From the NCBI RefSeq assembly GCF_037975245.1, contig NC_092573.1:17470265-17534264 (forward strand): DNA of 64,000 nt, given 5' to 3'. The notes under the pieces were generated by a model. That model was not told the origin of the DNA. It worked only from the letters and a program-made list of their open reading frames with translations, and ran no database searches. How positions within the stretch are numbered: position 1 is the stretch's first letter; each line of letters starts with the position of its first letter. This document shows, piece by piece, positions 14,001 through 29,000 of the stretch. The translations under genes and the position numbers were made by a program. This stretch comes from Apostichopus japonicus (taxonomy: Eukaryota > Echinodermata > Holothuroidea > Aspidochirotida > Stichopodidae).

Positions 14001-17000
14001 ACTCTAATGTTGCGTTTGACAGAGAAACGATTTTTTAATAGTTAAGGATGGACATTTCCAACATGATTTGAACATATTCATGACGAAAACTGCTCATGTT
14101 ACATTATCGAACCACAATGCATTTTTGCATTCTGGTTCTCTTTCTCACCATGTGAAAATTGTCCCCATTCAAGGTTCTCTTCTTGTAGAAATCTGGTTTT
14201 CAAATTCACCAGTTTCTCAATAAAAGCACCGTTTTTTCGAACTCATCAATTTGGTGATTGACCTAGTGCAGGCAAATAGGCAAACTGAGCGACTTGAAGT
14301 TAGCACTCCCATTTCCTCAGCAAATACACTCTCGTGTGTACATGCACAGGTGATTGCCTTTTAAATATGACGTACACATCCTGAACGTATATAGCCTACC
14401 ATGGCCATTTGGTATATGTACAAAGCGTTGTACATCATACACTCTCACACTCAAACCACAGTTCATAAAATGTTCTTTGAAATCGCTGAAATAAAATTCA
14501 CGGGTCAGCTTTACAGTAAAAAGAAACTTGAAAAGCATTCGGAACACCGAAAGATGACACTTGGCGGAATCGATGTCAGAGCAGATTATAGTACTGAGAA
14601 GCTTAGCTTCGCAGAACTGTCGGATTGTAAACGTTAGAGTAGCCTACATGCGTACATTCTTCGCATAGGAGCTGGATAGAGCGATGTATAAACAAAGAAG
14701 AGTCTGCTGTTCAAACTTATCTTGTGTTACACAAAAATCACGAAATTCCCAATGCACTACATATATGACGGCATAACGATTGTTTTAAAACATAAATAAA
14801 TTATAAGAAATTTTACCGAAAATTAAGGAAGAAATTAATCTGTATTCAAACGCGGTTTATGTTGTGATTACTGTAGGAACTGTATGGAGCGTGGGTTATG
14901 TCACAATCTGCATTTGCGAAGGTGACATCACGTTCTGTACTGTTCAAAGTATGTTTGAAATATCCATCCTACACGATTAAAAAATTGTTTCTCAGTCAAT
15001 TGCAACATTAGCGTTCTCATATTTTGAAAACATGTTTGGAAAAATATTTATCGTTTTTTAAGGTAACTTTTATGGGCTACCAGACAATTCTTTTAAGTCA
15101 TCTAAAATTGCCTCAATTTCCCCAATTTTTGTCCAATATGTAATTCTGTTATGCCAGAGCTTCAACATTCAAGCCACAAAAAGCCAGATCCTGATTGATA
15201 AACATATCGAAAAAGATGTTCTCCTGCTGATTTGGGGTACTGTTCCAAAAGAAGTACACTTGAGAGATTGATATCTAGAATCTTGGGAGGTTTGATATAG
15301 ACCCTAATAGGAGTATGCCACCATATTGCATAGAAAAGGATACAAAAAGGGCCCTTATTGTGATGAAATGACCACCATTCGACTTACATGTCAACTCAGT
15401 GTATCTTTAGACTTCAATTACTTTACACTATGGTTGGATTTAGTCTGATTTACCTTTAACCAAATGGCTTTACTGAACAAATTTAGCATTCCATATGGAA
15501 GGAGTTGAAGAACTGATCTAAACAAACCTCTGCAAACAGAAAATAGAAATTGTGTATGTTAAAGTTGTTGACACAATGGGACCAGTGGAAATTTAAACTG
15601 ACCTTTTTGAAATAGTTAAGTTGCATTAGTTTATACACCCTTCTGGGTTTACAGGTCATCACAGTATTGCCCCCTAAATGTGCTAGAATGTTGAATAATT
15701 GTCACTGATGGTCAGATATCAACAAGCCGTTTTTACTGCCCCCCCCCCCCCATCAGAGAAGATTCCCTCACTTTGACATGTAATTGTATATCATCTGTGT
15801 ATATGTGGATAAGCAATATATACAGTAATTTGCGCAAAATTCTTTTATTTTTATTCTTTGTACTCTTCCAGACTTTTTATGCATATGAAATGTCAAGACA
15901 GCATATGTTTCAATTTATTGCTATTAAATAAAAAATGACAGCAATGTCACACCGGACTGATCAATGATATCCAGACAAGACAATTATTCGTCTTAGAACT
16001 TACTCCTTTTTTTGTCTTTATTTTTGACAAACTTTTACAAACTTACTCTGGTTAGAATAACTGGCTATCATGTTTGATCGTGACAAAATGTGGTTGTCTA
16101 TACTTCTTGTTATGTCAGTTTTGACATCCAGAATCCCAACGCAAACATTGACACAAAACGAAGTGAAATTGAATTACAAAATAATGTTGGAGAACAGTTT
16201 AAGCCCTAGAGATATGTTTTCATTAGATTATAACATCAATGGATTCTTTAGATTCAGCAGCATTTTTTTTTAATGTTGTTAAACTATGTGCATTTGTGTA
16301 ACCTTTGAAGAAATTGACTTGCATAGCAGGCTGTGTAGATACACAGCCTGTGCCAGTTAGTTGTTCAAAGGAATCTCTTTGTGCCAGTTAGTTGTTCAAA
16401 GGAATCCAATATATTATGCGGTGGCTTTGCAGTCAAACGAAAGTTAGAATTGAGAAAACTTGGATTTACTTTGTACCCTACACTAATACGCAAACTGTGC
16501 AAAACATCATATTTCAACCATAGATGTTTAATCTCTTTTGGGTTGTATCAAATGAAATTTGGGTGTCATTCCTAGTGAAGTGGTATGAAGGACACTCCTT
16601 CCCCATCCCTCCATCAAAGAAATTATTATGCAGTGTCACCAACTAAGGACTATATGGCTCAGTTTGTAGAGCACAGAACTTATAATGCTGAGGTCACTGG
16701 TTTAAATCCCATTCCATCCAAATATTATTTTTATGCTATTTTCAAGAGGTAAAAAAAGAAAAAAATTGTTAAACTTAATATTTATATTGAGCAAAACTTT
16801 CCTTTGTCCAATAATGTGTAGTCAAAGTACAAAATACTTTAAAAAATTATGTACGACTGATGCGCCAATTTCGGACATGTTCCATACTTCAAATGACAGC
16901 AAATACTGGGCTGTGTTAAGAATTCTCAGATGTATTTTTTCTAGTGTCAAGCGCCATAATTGGAAGAGTTTGAAAGCACAAACGATGGAGAGAAAACCCT

Positions 17001-20000
17001 TGATTTGATGCCAGACATTTTCAGTCGTTAGGAAGACAGAGAACAAAAACAAAAGGCACATTGAAATTCTTCTTTGGAAGCTTCCCACTTTGATAAACAT
17101 AGACTTTGTTGATTTTACAGAAATTGAAATCTAATTTTGTTTTTATGGGTGTTTGTTATTTCTTTTGAAATTGGTTGCTCAAGTGAAATATTCTCAACTA
17201 AAAGCAGATTCTATATTGCTGTACAGAGGAAGTAACATTTTATATCCTTTTTTGGTGAGTGCATGCAAGCAAATCAAATGAACCTGTTTTATCCCTTTTT
17301 TTTCACTTCTCTTGTCAATGAATTTTAATGCAGAATATTTCTTATTTTCTTTTGACTATTTGCAGGTTTCAGTGTCGATGGAAGAAATTCAGAATATTAC
17401 CAAAGAAAGGACGGTCTTTGTCGTACCGAATGCTATTGGTATTCACACAGATACGCACAAGGTAAATATAATAGTTATATATTTTGCTGCTCAACGAGCT
17501 GCCTTTAGGTCATCGGTAATTGCTGCGTTTGGTGTAATCTGTTTCTAGATTAAGCTATGAATGGAGTAGTGCACTATAGTTTTGAACTATAATCAGCTAT
17601 GAATGGAGTAGTGCATTATAGTTTTGGACTACTATCAGCTATGATTGAGTAGTGCACTCTAGTTTTGAACTACTATCAGCTATGAATGGAGTAGTGCACT
17701 ATAGTTTTGAACTATTTTCAGCTATGAATGAGTAGTGCACTATAGTTTTGAACTGCTATCAGCTATGAATGAGTAGTGCACTATAGTTTTGAACTGCTAT
17801 CAGCTATGAATGGAGTCGTGCACTATAGTTTTGAACTATTATCAGCTATGAATGAGTAGTGCACTATTGTTTTGAACTATTATCAGCTATGAATGAGTAG
17901 TGCACTATAGTTTTGAACTACTATCGGCTATGATTGAGTAGTGCACTATAGTTTTGAACTGCTATCAGCTATGAATGGAGTCGTGCACTATAGTTTTGAA
18001 CTACTATCGGCTATGAATGAGTAGTGCACTATTGTTTTGAACTACTATCAGCTATGAATGAGTAGTGCACTATAGTTTTGAACTACTATCGGCTATGATT
18101 GAGTAGTGCACTATAGTTTTGAACTGCTATCAGCTATGAATGGAGAAGTGAACTATAGTTTTGAACTATTATCAGCTATGAATGAGTAGTGCACTATTGT
18201 TTTGAACTACTATCAGCTATGAATGAGTAGTGCACTATAGTTTTGAACTACTATCGGCTATGATTGAGTAGTGCACTATAGTTTTGAACTGCTATCAGCT
18301 ATGAATGGAGTAGTGCACTATAGTTTTGAACTACTATCTCAAAAAGGAGTTGAACCAATTCAGTCCTCAACTTCTGTTTATTTATGAGAATGAAGGTTTA
18401 TTCCTCACGTTTACAAGGTTACACATGAATCAGACCATTGTGTGAAGGCTAGAAAGTTATGGCAAGTCACCAAAGCAGGGTGTTTAGTGGTTTACTGTAC
18501 ATGTATCACAATAGGTTATTGGACATCATGATTGTTAGTATATGGTCTTGTAAGTGTTATGTGCATTCCATGGTTGAACTAGCTAACCTTCAAAATACAG
18601 TTCTTCATGGAATTGGATAGAAAAATGTCTTCCATTGTAATATGGAAGACTGGTCAGACAGAATTGGGGGGTTGGGACTGGGGTGGGGGAGAGGAGCTCA
18701 TAATTTCCACAAATGAAATAACGCCAAATTCTTTTGTGGACCTACAGTATGTAGACTAATAGTTATTGCCCAGATTTCAAATACCGGTAGTGGCTGCCGT
18801 CATTATTATTCCTAATTTTCCAAATTTCACATTATAAAGTGGATTGCATAGAATAGACTGTTTTGAGTTTTTAAAAGGGGTTCATGACATTAAATTCATG
18901 ACAAAGGATAGATTTTAAATTAGTAAATATATAAGTATATAAGTATAAGACTCTTGAGAGTTTTCATTGAATTTCATAGATGACTTTGTAAAAAAAAAAA
19001 TGTAAATCCCCCCCCCATCTTTCTTGCAGTATGTCTTTGGGTCACTGTTATCCAGGCATTCCACGTACAAACAACTGGTCAAAGTGTGGCAGCGTAGATA
19101 CATGTTGGATGAGGTGAGCTGTCTTTATTATTCATGTCTATTATGACTTTGGCAGATATCATAATTACAAGAACTGGTTGGCTTCCATAACCTTGTTCCA
19201 CTTCTCGATTTACTTCAACAATGTGCAAAGCCTTATCAGGTGTTCCTTTTCATTCCCCCCGACCCCCCCCCCCTCCCTCAAAACATGCACAACCAGCCTA
19301 AAGTTTATCATCTACAAATATTGACAGTTAGAGCTTCTGCCCAAATTCTTATATGCAAAGTACAGTAGGCCAGACTAGACACGTCTGTTTAAACAGTGTA
19401 CTAGGTTTAGTGTTTGTGTTTGTCTTGAAAAGGCAACAAACCCTGTCGAGATTAAACCTGTGGTTATGGCATCCATAAAATGGAGCAACAAAAAGTTATT
19501 ACTGAATCTTGTCTGAAGACGATAGAAAATATGTTGCAAATGTAACTGGCCGCTTCACCTCAGACTCTGGGTTGAGTGCTGACCAGTGGAGTGTGTCAAC
19601 GTTAGATTTATTTCCCCCTTGCTCCTTTGGCCGTTCTGTTTTGAATTTGTAGTTGTTATGAAATAACTATGATGGACATTAGAACTTGGGCCAGGTTTCT
19701 ATTCTTCAAAGATGATGTGTACAAGTCTTCAAGAGAAAACAACATGACAAACTTGACATCAAAGGAAAACTTGGTTTTGACATATATAGCTGAAAGAAGG
19801 GTAGCAGTTACATTTCTCCAGAGTAAGCTTTATCGTTGATGTATTGTAAACTACAAAATATGACGTCGAGCGTAAAATTCATTTTTATTCCTCCAAGTAA
19901 GGGAAAATAGAACTTGAAAGTATTCCCAAAGCCGCTAAAACTTTGAATGTCAAGAACGTGGTTGTAATGTCATAGAATTGTTTTGTTTTGCTTCTGTAAT

Positions 20001-23000
20001 GGAGCAGAGTTAGCCAAATTCTACTTGTACTCTATTACATTTAGGTTTGTGTTACTGCTCTATAGCTTTTAGTACCTCTTCAATATAACTTCCTCCTTAT
20101 ATCCTAGCTACAGCCTCACCCTCACACCTTTATTTTACTACCTAGCTGTGCTATTATAACCTAATCAGATGTCATTTATTAATTAATTTAATTTCTTTTA
20201 TAAATTTACTTAATTAGTCCCCCTTGTTTTACCCTCTCCTTTCACCTCTGAATGTATATGTAGGATTCTTTCCTTTTTCTCTCTATCGTTCCCCTAATTT
20301 TTAAGTGCAAAAGATATGGCAGTATGCATACTTTGCAGAGTAATTTTCTCTCCTGTTATTAGACAACAAGTCAAGACTCAGGGTCCCGGATAGAGAGTGA
20401 GCAAGAAGTGTTTGACGGGGAAGAAATAGCACTGGAAGAAGGAGAAGAAGCAGACATTGAGGAAGAGGTAGTTGATAGTGTTAAAGTTGACCCCCATAAG
20501 GGGGAAGGGAGGGAGGTTGGGAAGAATAAGAAGGAGAATGCCACCTTCCTATCTTTGTGACTCATTGCTCCCATTCCTTTTAACTTATTGACAGGACAGA
20601 TCATATAGATAATTTTTTTTTTAACTATAACTGTTCGTTTAACTTGTTCTTGCAAAGAGAAGTGGCAATATTTGAAGTTTGCAAAATACAGACCTGCTAA
20701 CCTGTCTTGCACAAAGCTACAATCCCAAAATTGGGAGCATAAGGCAAAAATTGCAAGAATTGGAGATCATCCAACTAAAACAAGATAGGTATTAACCTAA
20801 AATCTTTAGGTTATAAATACACATCACTTCTCAACAGTGTAGGCTACATGATATTAATTGTTGCCCTTGTACTAATAGTGCTGCAGAACACATTGTGGCA
20901 TAAACTTTGAGAGCATGAATTGGTTTTATTGTAGACACAGATTATAGAGAAAAACAGCCTAGCCTAGTGCTGTGAGGTAAGGTATGAATGAGTTTGACTT
21001 TATTAAAAGTGGACAAAGATTTGCAAGATCTACATCCCAGCCTAGTGTTATGATGATGGATGTGGCATGAAGGTGACTCTTGTATGTGTGTAAGATCTGA
21101 GATGCATATGTCATAAGTCTCAAATTTTAAGCTACACAATAGTTGATTTATATATTTGTGCAACATATAGACACAAAATCCCAGGCCATATGTACTAGCC
21201 TAGCTCTCTGAGATGTGGTATGCAATTAATGTATTTAGTGAAAACTACAAAACGAGTGAACTACCAGGATCAGTCAAACTATTTGCTTCTCTGGTTCAAT
21301 ATGACTAAGAAGCATGCTGTTTGGAGTAAGTTCCATGCTTAAAGCTTATATAACTTATGTTTTTTGGATTTAAATTTTAATGAAGTTTGGCAAGGAAACT
21401 ATGACTATTTATGCTTCATTTTTTATGAACATTAAGCAAGATTTGTAATTTAATGCAGTTTGGTAAAGCAAGCATCTATGATTGATCATGTTTAATTGTA
21501 AAAATTAAGTAAGATTTGCATTTTAATGGATTTAGGCAAAGCATATATGAGTGATAACGGTTTCACTGTAAATATTACATAAAAGTTATTTTGTTCCTTT
21601 GCCCTTCTCCCTGTTGGAATTTAGGATGCTGATACACCACTGTTATCCTCAGAAAGTCTGCCGACACGGTTACAATGTGAAGTTCATACGCATTCACATG
21701 AATCAGGTAGGTGGACAGTAGGAATCAGTCAGTTTAATACAGTGTGGGCTTGACTTGCATTGCAACTGCATTCTGTGATGGTTCAATCTATCTATACCAT
21801 ATTCAATTATCAAAGAGATAGTCCAGAGGAAAATATATTTGTGACTGATGAAAACAAGACACACAATCCTCTGGCATCCTGGTGTAATTTGCATACAATT
21901 CCTACTTGGCTTTCTTGAGATATTGATAACTGAAATTGTCACAGATTGTATCGTATGTAAACTTTTTAAGTGATCAAGCTTGAGCTAAGGCATATATGAA
22001 GTTATTACCAAATATGGTAGTGTATTCATACTGAGATGCATCCCAAGTTTTGAAGTTAAAAATGTTGATCAAATTGTGAAGAAAGACTTGTGCTTCCTAT
22101 GACATTCACCTGTTTGCCTCAAGTTCACTTTTGCTACAAAACTTGGCAACTTCAGTAGTTATTATATGTATGAAAACAGTAGGTATGAATTAGCATTGTA
22201 CAGTAGTTCAAACTTCACACAACCGGTAGCGTTGCAACATGAATCCTGGTATCGTAACTACTACTGAGATTTTCCTAAACATTTCATCTATGGTTCAAAG
22301 CACTTAATTACATACTCTTACACCCATGGTTATCAAAAAAGACATAAAAAATAACATGCTTATATTTGGGCCTTTATTTTTAACATACACTTTCAAAAAA
22401 GAAAAGCACAAACCTATGAAAAGAGCACCCCACACCATCCTTCATTCATACTCGACGTACAGTATTAGATTAAGATGTTTGCACGTGGATACAACCTGTA
22501 ATCCGTACACACACAGAAGATGGGGATTTCCCCACTATTCCATGATATTGGAATCCGGCAACCCTTCATGTTCAAAAGTTCACACTCAAAGGTTTCAACT
22601 ATCAACAAGTCACCATGTGTTTGGAACTTCAGACAAGAAGAATGTAACATAGGGGCTATGTTAATACGGGATTATAAACTATATACATGAAAATGGTACA
22701 GAATTATTTATATTGTTAATCGGCTGTTGTTTTCTCCAGGTAATATACATTCTATGAGTACAATATCCATCTTTCGTACAAAATGTTCTAAAAAATTCAA
22801 CAAGCGGTCAAAGATAACTCTTAACAATACCGTGGAACCCTCCACAAAAATAAATGAATACATTCATTACAGCATCGAATCTCAAGTACCATACTGAACT
22901 ATGTGTACTCACACCGTACCCTAGGCTATAAAAGTATACAGTTCCCGGCGAAGATGGATTTAAACTGGATATACTCCCTGCGGTTTTGGCTCCAAATTTA

Positions 23001-26000
23001 TTACATCATTATAATTATTATATCAAAATGAGGTGAAATACATGTGGTAAGATTTTTTACAATCATCATATTAAGGAAGAATAAATAACGACAATTTCAG
23101 AATAACTTTCAGGCAACATGCTAAGCCCAAGTAACGTTAGATATTTGGTGTAGCCTAGGTCCAAATTACTATGTGAAAAGTTGATTTGTTAAATTTATAC
23201 GTCTAAGCCAGTATGTAAATTGATCAGTATGTTATTCAAAATAAGAACACTTTTCTTTATTTCAAATAGTTACAATTTCCGCGAATGATACTGAAATGAA
23301 TATAATAGCCGGTTGTTTTCCCACTCCCGGTAGTATTTACAAATTGCACTGTGATCTGGACTAGTCAATACCGGGATTCACTTGACAACCAGGATCCCGC
23401 ACAACGCTAGTAGGAATTGATTGGAAATTTCAGGAGGCTGCTAAGAGTGTTCCTCTTTTTATCTGTCAAATCTAAAATATTCCTCTGGAATATCCTGGTA
23501 AAGGAAAGATAACATGCCTGAACACATAATTTGTTACTTTAGTCCACCACATCAAACCAAGAAGGGATGAAAAAAGGCATATCAAAGGTTTGCCAATGAA
23601 AATTCAAAAACATTATGTTTATATTTATGACACACACAATATTGGTATTGGCCTAATTTTGTAATAACTTGCCAACTAGTAGAAGCCAACTAGGAAGGTA
23701 CTCTTTGATCTTTACCTATAATAGGAAGGATTGTGACAATTACAAAGCTAACAATTTTGTAAATTTTACTATACAGGTTAATAACTAGGAGGGTTGTTCT
23801 TTGTCTGTTTCTTATATTGTCTGGGGTATTGTATCGATTTAAAAAGGAATGTATGCCCTCACCGAACAAAAAGTGGTTCAACTGTTGCAACTATTTTTAA
23901 TTTTGTACAGAATCTTTCTGCACTCTGATAGTTTACCTCGGCTGTTTGTGTCTGATAGATGTGTTCAGTTGAATGACTTTGGCCTATTATGCACTTTAAT
24001 ACCCTAAAGTTTCACACAACCAGTATGTAAAGTAACCTGCACAATGGCCTGCAACAATCTGCTTTTACAAGGCTGTATAGGTCATCTGTATTGGCCCCAA
24101 TTTTAGCCTGCTAAATTTGAAGGTTTGAAAAGTAACTTGTTTCTGACCTCGCAAGTCATTCCCCAAATTTGTTTAGTGTTCCATGTGATAATAACTATGT
24201 CTCAGTGAGGAAGAATATTAAAGCAGATGGCAGCTGAAATGAGTATTAAACTTTTGAGCATGAGTGACCATTATTGGACTATAACAAGAGCTGGTTACAT
24301 GTAGTGTCCCTTGTCAAGTGGAAACATACTTCAACTCAATTCAATTATACTTTCCTGTGTGTTCACAGAAAGCAGTACTAGTTACTAAAGTATTCAGAGC
24401 ATATACTTGATTGTAGTAACTATTTACAAAGTAAATTAAACAGAAGTTCTCTATGTCTACTGTACTAGTCCTGAGTGTTGTACATTGTAGCTATTGCTAT
24501 TAAACAGAAGTTCACCATGTCTACTGTACTAGTCCTAAGTGATGTACATTGCAGCCATAACTATTAAGCAGAAGTTCTCTAGATGTCTACTGTACTAGTC
24601 CTGAGTGCTGCACATTGTAGCTACAGCTATGAAACAGAAGTTCTCTATGTCTACTGTACTAGTCCTGAGTGTTGTACATTGTAGCTATTGCTATTAAACA
24701 GAAGTTCACCATGTCTACTGTACTAGTCCTGAGTGATGTACATTGCAGCCATAACTATTAAGCAGAAGTTCTCTAGATGTCTACTGTACTAGTCCTGAGT
24801 GCTGCACATTGTAGCTACAGCTATGAAACAGAAGTTCTCTATGTCTACTGTACTAGTCCTGAGTGCTGTACATTGTAGCTACAGCTATTAAACAGAAGTT
24901 CTCTATGTTTACAGTAATAGTCCTGAGTACTGTACATTGCAGCTATAGCTATTAAGCAAAAGTTATCTAGATGTCTACTGTACTAGTCCTGAGTGCTGTA
25001 CATTGTAGCTACAGCTATTAAACAGAAGTTCTCTATGTTTACAGTAATAGTCCTGAGTACTGTACATTGCAGCTATAGTTATTAAGCAGAAGGTATCTAG
25101 ATGTCTACTGTACTAGTCCTGAGTACTGTACATTGCAGCTATAGCTATTAAGCAAAAGTTATCTAGATGTCTACTGTACTAGTCCTGAGTGCTGTACATT
25201 GTAGCTATAGCTATTAAGCAAAAGTTATCTAGATGTCTACTGTACTAGTCCTGAGTGCTGTACATTGTAGCTACAGCTATTAAACAGAAGTTCTCTATGT
25301 TTACAGTAATAGTCCTGAGTACTGTACATTGCAGCTATAGCTATTAAGCAAAAGTTATCTAGATGTCTACTGTACTAGTCCTGAGTGCTGTACATTGCAG
25401 CTATAGCTTTAAGTAGATGTTCACTATGTCTACTATACTAGTCCTGAGTGCTGTACATTGCAGCTATAGCTATTAAGCAAAAGTTATCTAGATGTCTACT
25501 GTACTAGTCCTGAGTGCTGTACATTGTAGCTACAGCTATTAAACAGAAGTTCTCTATGTTTACAGTAATAGTCCTGAGTACTGTACATTGCAGCTATAGC
25601 TATTAAGCAAAAGTTATCTAGATGTCTACTGTACTAGTCCTGAGTGCTGTACATTGCAGCTATAGCTTTAAGTAGATGTTCACTATGTCTACTATACTAG
25701 TCCTGAGTGCTGTACATTGCAGCTATAGCTATTAAGCAAAAGTTATCTAGATGTCTACTGTACTAGTCCTGAGTGCTGTACATTGTAGCTACAGCTATTA
25801 AACAGAAGTTCTCTATGTTTACAGTAATAGTCCTGAGTACTGTACATTGCAGCTATAGCTATTAAGCAAAAGTTATCTAGATGTCTACTGTACTAGTCCT
25901 GAGTGCTGTACATTGTAGCTACAGCTATTAAACAGAAGTTCTCTATGTTTACAGTAATAGTCCTGAGTACTGTACATTGCAGCTATAGTTATTAAGCAGA

Positions 26001-29000
26001 AGGTATCTAGATGTCTACTGTACTAGTCCTGAGTACTGTACATTGCAGCTATAGCTTTAAGTAGATGTTCACTATGTCTACTGTACTAGTCCTGAGTGTT
26101 GTACATTGTAGCTATAGCTATTAAACAGAAGTTGTCTATATTTACAGTAATAGTCCTGAGTACTGTACATTGTAGCTACAGCTATTAAACAGAAGTTCTC
26201 TATGTTTACAGTAATAGTCCTGAGTACTGTACATTGTAGCTATAGCTATTAAACAGAAGTTGTCTATATTTACAGTAATAGTCCTGAGTACTGTACATTG
26301 TAGCTATGGTGATTAAACAGAAGTTCACTATCTTTACTACTAGCATCAATGTTTACAACAGATATTTTATGCAGGGGTATGACACCTTCATAACAGATGG
26401 TAATAGACATCTCTTTATCAAACCTCCCTTGGGTAGGCTTATCATATTTTATCAGGATATGAAAGGAGAACAAGTTTTTGCAGCATGGGATAGGGAGCTA
26501 AGTCTGGGAAACAAGTATTTGGAAAGGATTCAGTAGCTGCATGAAAATGGTAGCAGAGTTGAAGTTATAAACTTCAATCTTGCAGAAAAATTGGTGAAAT
26601 GGCTGAAGGACTGTTAGTATTGACAAGTTGCGTTCTGTGCTCAATTTGAAGTAGCTAATTGGTCAGTCACCATAGAGAGAGTCCTTATAACTATTTATTA
26701 CAGCTTTTTTGAAATTACATAAAATTTTGGACAGTTTTTAAAATGGAATAATATGCCAGATAGAAAAAAGAGGACATAAAGTGGGGAAATGTGGAGGTAT
26801 GTTAACCATACCCTTGGAAGAAATGTACATTTTCTGTGAATATAGTTGAGTACACTGGACACAGCAGACAGATTCCAAGCTTTCATTCGATGTGATGTGA
26901 CTTTTGGAAAACTATAATGAAATTTTAAAAAATGAAGATGCTAAAAGTTGTAGTACTCAAAGGTATAACAAAGGCAGGGATCAAAGACAGTTTATATCAT
27001 TCAGTATTTATATCATTAATATGGAATTTCAAGCATATTACGTTATCAATGGCGACTTACTGTGTATTGTGGTGATTTTCAAAGCGAGCGTAGTCAGTCA
27101 AACAGGAAGCGGCTCACTTAAAAATCCAAGTTTTGTGGTTACTGAATAATATAAATTGTCTTTGATCCCTGACTTTGTTATTCCTTTAATATCATAATGC
27201 TGTCAGTATGTCTGTTTGAAGAATTCGTTACTAGACATTGTCCTATCCTTGATTAAATGATAAAGATTAGATAAAAATGTTTAATGTAATTAGTAGATTT
27301 TACCATTTTAGAGGATTCTGCCATATTTATTTTGTATGTCGAGGTTACATAGATTTCAACAAACTTAGTATCTTAGTTACCTTGACGAGATATAGAGATA
27401 AGTGTGTCTGTGAAATCCAAACACTAAAGAAATCTCAAGGTTGTAATTATGATATCAGTTGTTATTGTGTAACACATATTTCAATATTTTCTTTCTTTAA
27501 AAGTTTAATAATTTAAAAAATTAACAAAATAAGGTCTTTTAATGGAAAATCAAGTTTGAGGACACAGGACCTCTAAAAGCAAGCAGCTGTTTGTGTTCTG
27601 TCATCAGTAGAAAACCCTATTCTACTTTGCACCAGATTCACTCAGGTTAAATGTAAATTATAGGGCTATGTTGGGTATGAACGCTATATAAATGTCATGC
27701 TTCCCAAAGTGTAGGTCAGAGATTTTTATCGTTGGTTGCGGTGCAGTGTAATCAGCAATCACAGGCGAGTAAATATTAGCAGAGTGTACAATGTTTGGGC
27801 TCGCAACCAGCCTACGACAAGTGCAGTTTAGGTTGCCATGGCAAATGTGTCGTAAGCAGAGATAAAAGCATGTCTTCTCGTCAAAGACCTTGCATTTATC
27901 GATAGTAATTTGCTTTACCAGTTTATGGTTATGGCAAGTTTCTGCCATAGTTCACTCTGTAACTTAAGCTAGAAGTAGTACATCTTGCACATGAGGTGAA
28001 CAAGATTAACAGACTAGCTTATAAAGTTCATCCATGCTTTGTTTCTAACCATCTGGGGGGTGGGGGAGGGGGCAAGTGTTTGGGGTTGGGAGGAGTGGTA
28101 GGGTGACCTATGAGCAATTTAAAAGGTATGGTTCACTGTTTGAGTGAAGCAAGATGATTCATGATGACACCTGCATAGCAGTGAATTCCTTCATCAATAT
28201 CATTTATGTTCTATTTTGTATTTTCTTGCGTAGAATTTGAAGAAAGGAGACCACCATCTCGGAAAACCTCCAGCACAACACAACAGATGGAGCCCTCCAG
28301 ATTACAAATTATCCAAGCTCAAATTTTAACTTTAATACAAGGTACAATCAAGTTTTAAGGGATTATGTATTATTAGCATTAAACATGTTCTGATATAAAC
28401 AGTGCTGGATGATCCAATAGGCCGATGGAGCAAGTGCCTAGTGATACCCAAAGTCAATGGGCCCTTCTAGGCAGGACATTCTAACTTTCTAGTTTGGAGT
28501 TGTGCGTGCAAAACAAAGGGGATGGGGGCGGGGAGGGATGGGAGGACAGAGTTGGGTGGTAGGTACATTAGAGCCCCAGAGACTGTTAATCTGATATTGG
28601 TTGTTTTAATGGAATTACAATTGAGAGCTGTGTCTGTTAATGGAGTCACTCACTGTGAACTATTATTGTGTAACAATTATGACAAAGATTTTGGATTGTC
28701 TCTTCTGCAAGACTCTGGTGTCTTCTTTCAGAACACAAACAATATTTGTTTCATTTATTCATGATAGTGTGAGTTTGAAAATGTTAACAGACACTATTAA
28801 AATTGCGTGTGTATTGATTTAAGGATGTTTGTCTCAGCATGCCCTTGAAGGCATGATGGCCATTGAGGTCAATAGATTGTTCTCCTCCTCTCTGTGTTAT
28901 TATTATGTCTTTCCTGCCATTGGCCAAGGTTTCTTGAACCTTTCTCTGTCACAATTGGATTATTTGGAGGTGAATGTTACTAATTTTCTTTCCGTTTTAT

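Noticed and set aside
16070-16273. 67-codon frame with a hydrophobic N-terminus like a signal peptide
   Set aside because: There is no family resemblance, conserved context or splice evidence. The hydrophobic run in AT-rich DNA is not informative.
22326-22652. 108-codon + strand open frame
   Set aside because: It has no recognisable domain and does not fit the phase chain of the GRAMD-like exons.
28395-28570. hAT-like left end 'cagtgctggatgatcc'
   Set aside because: No matching inverted end or flanking duplication was found within several hundred bases.
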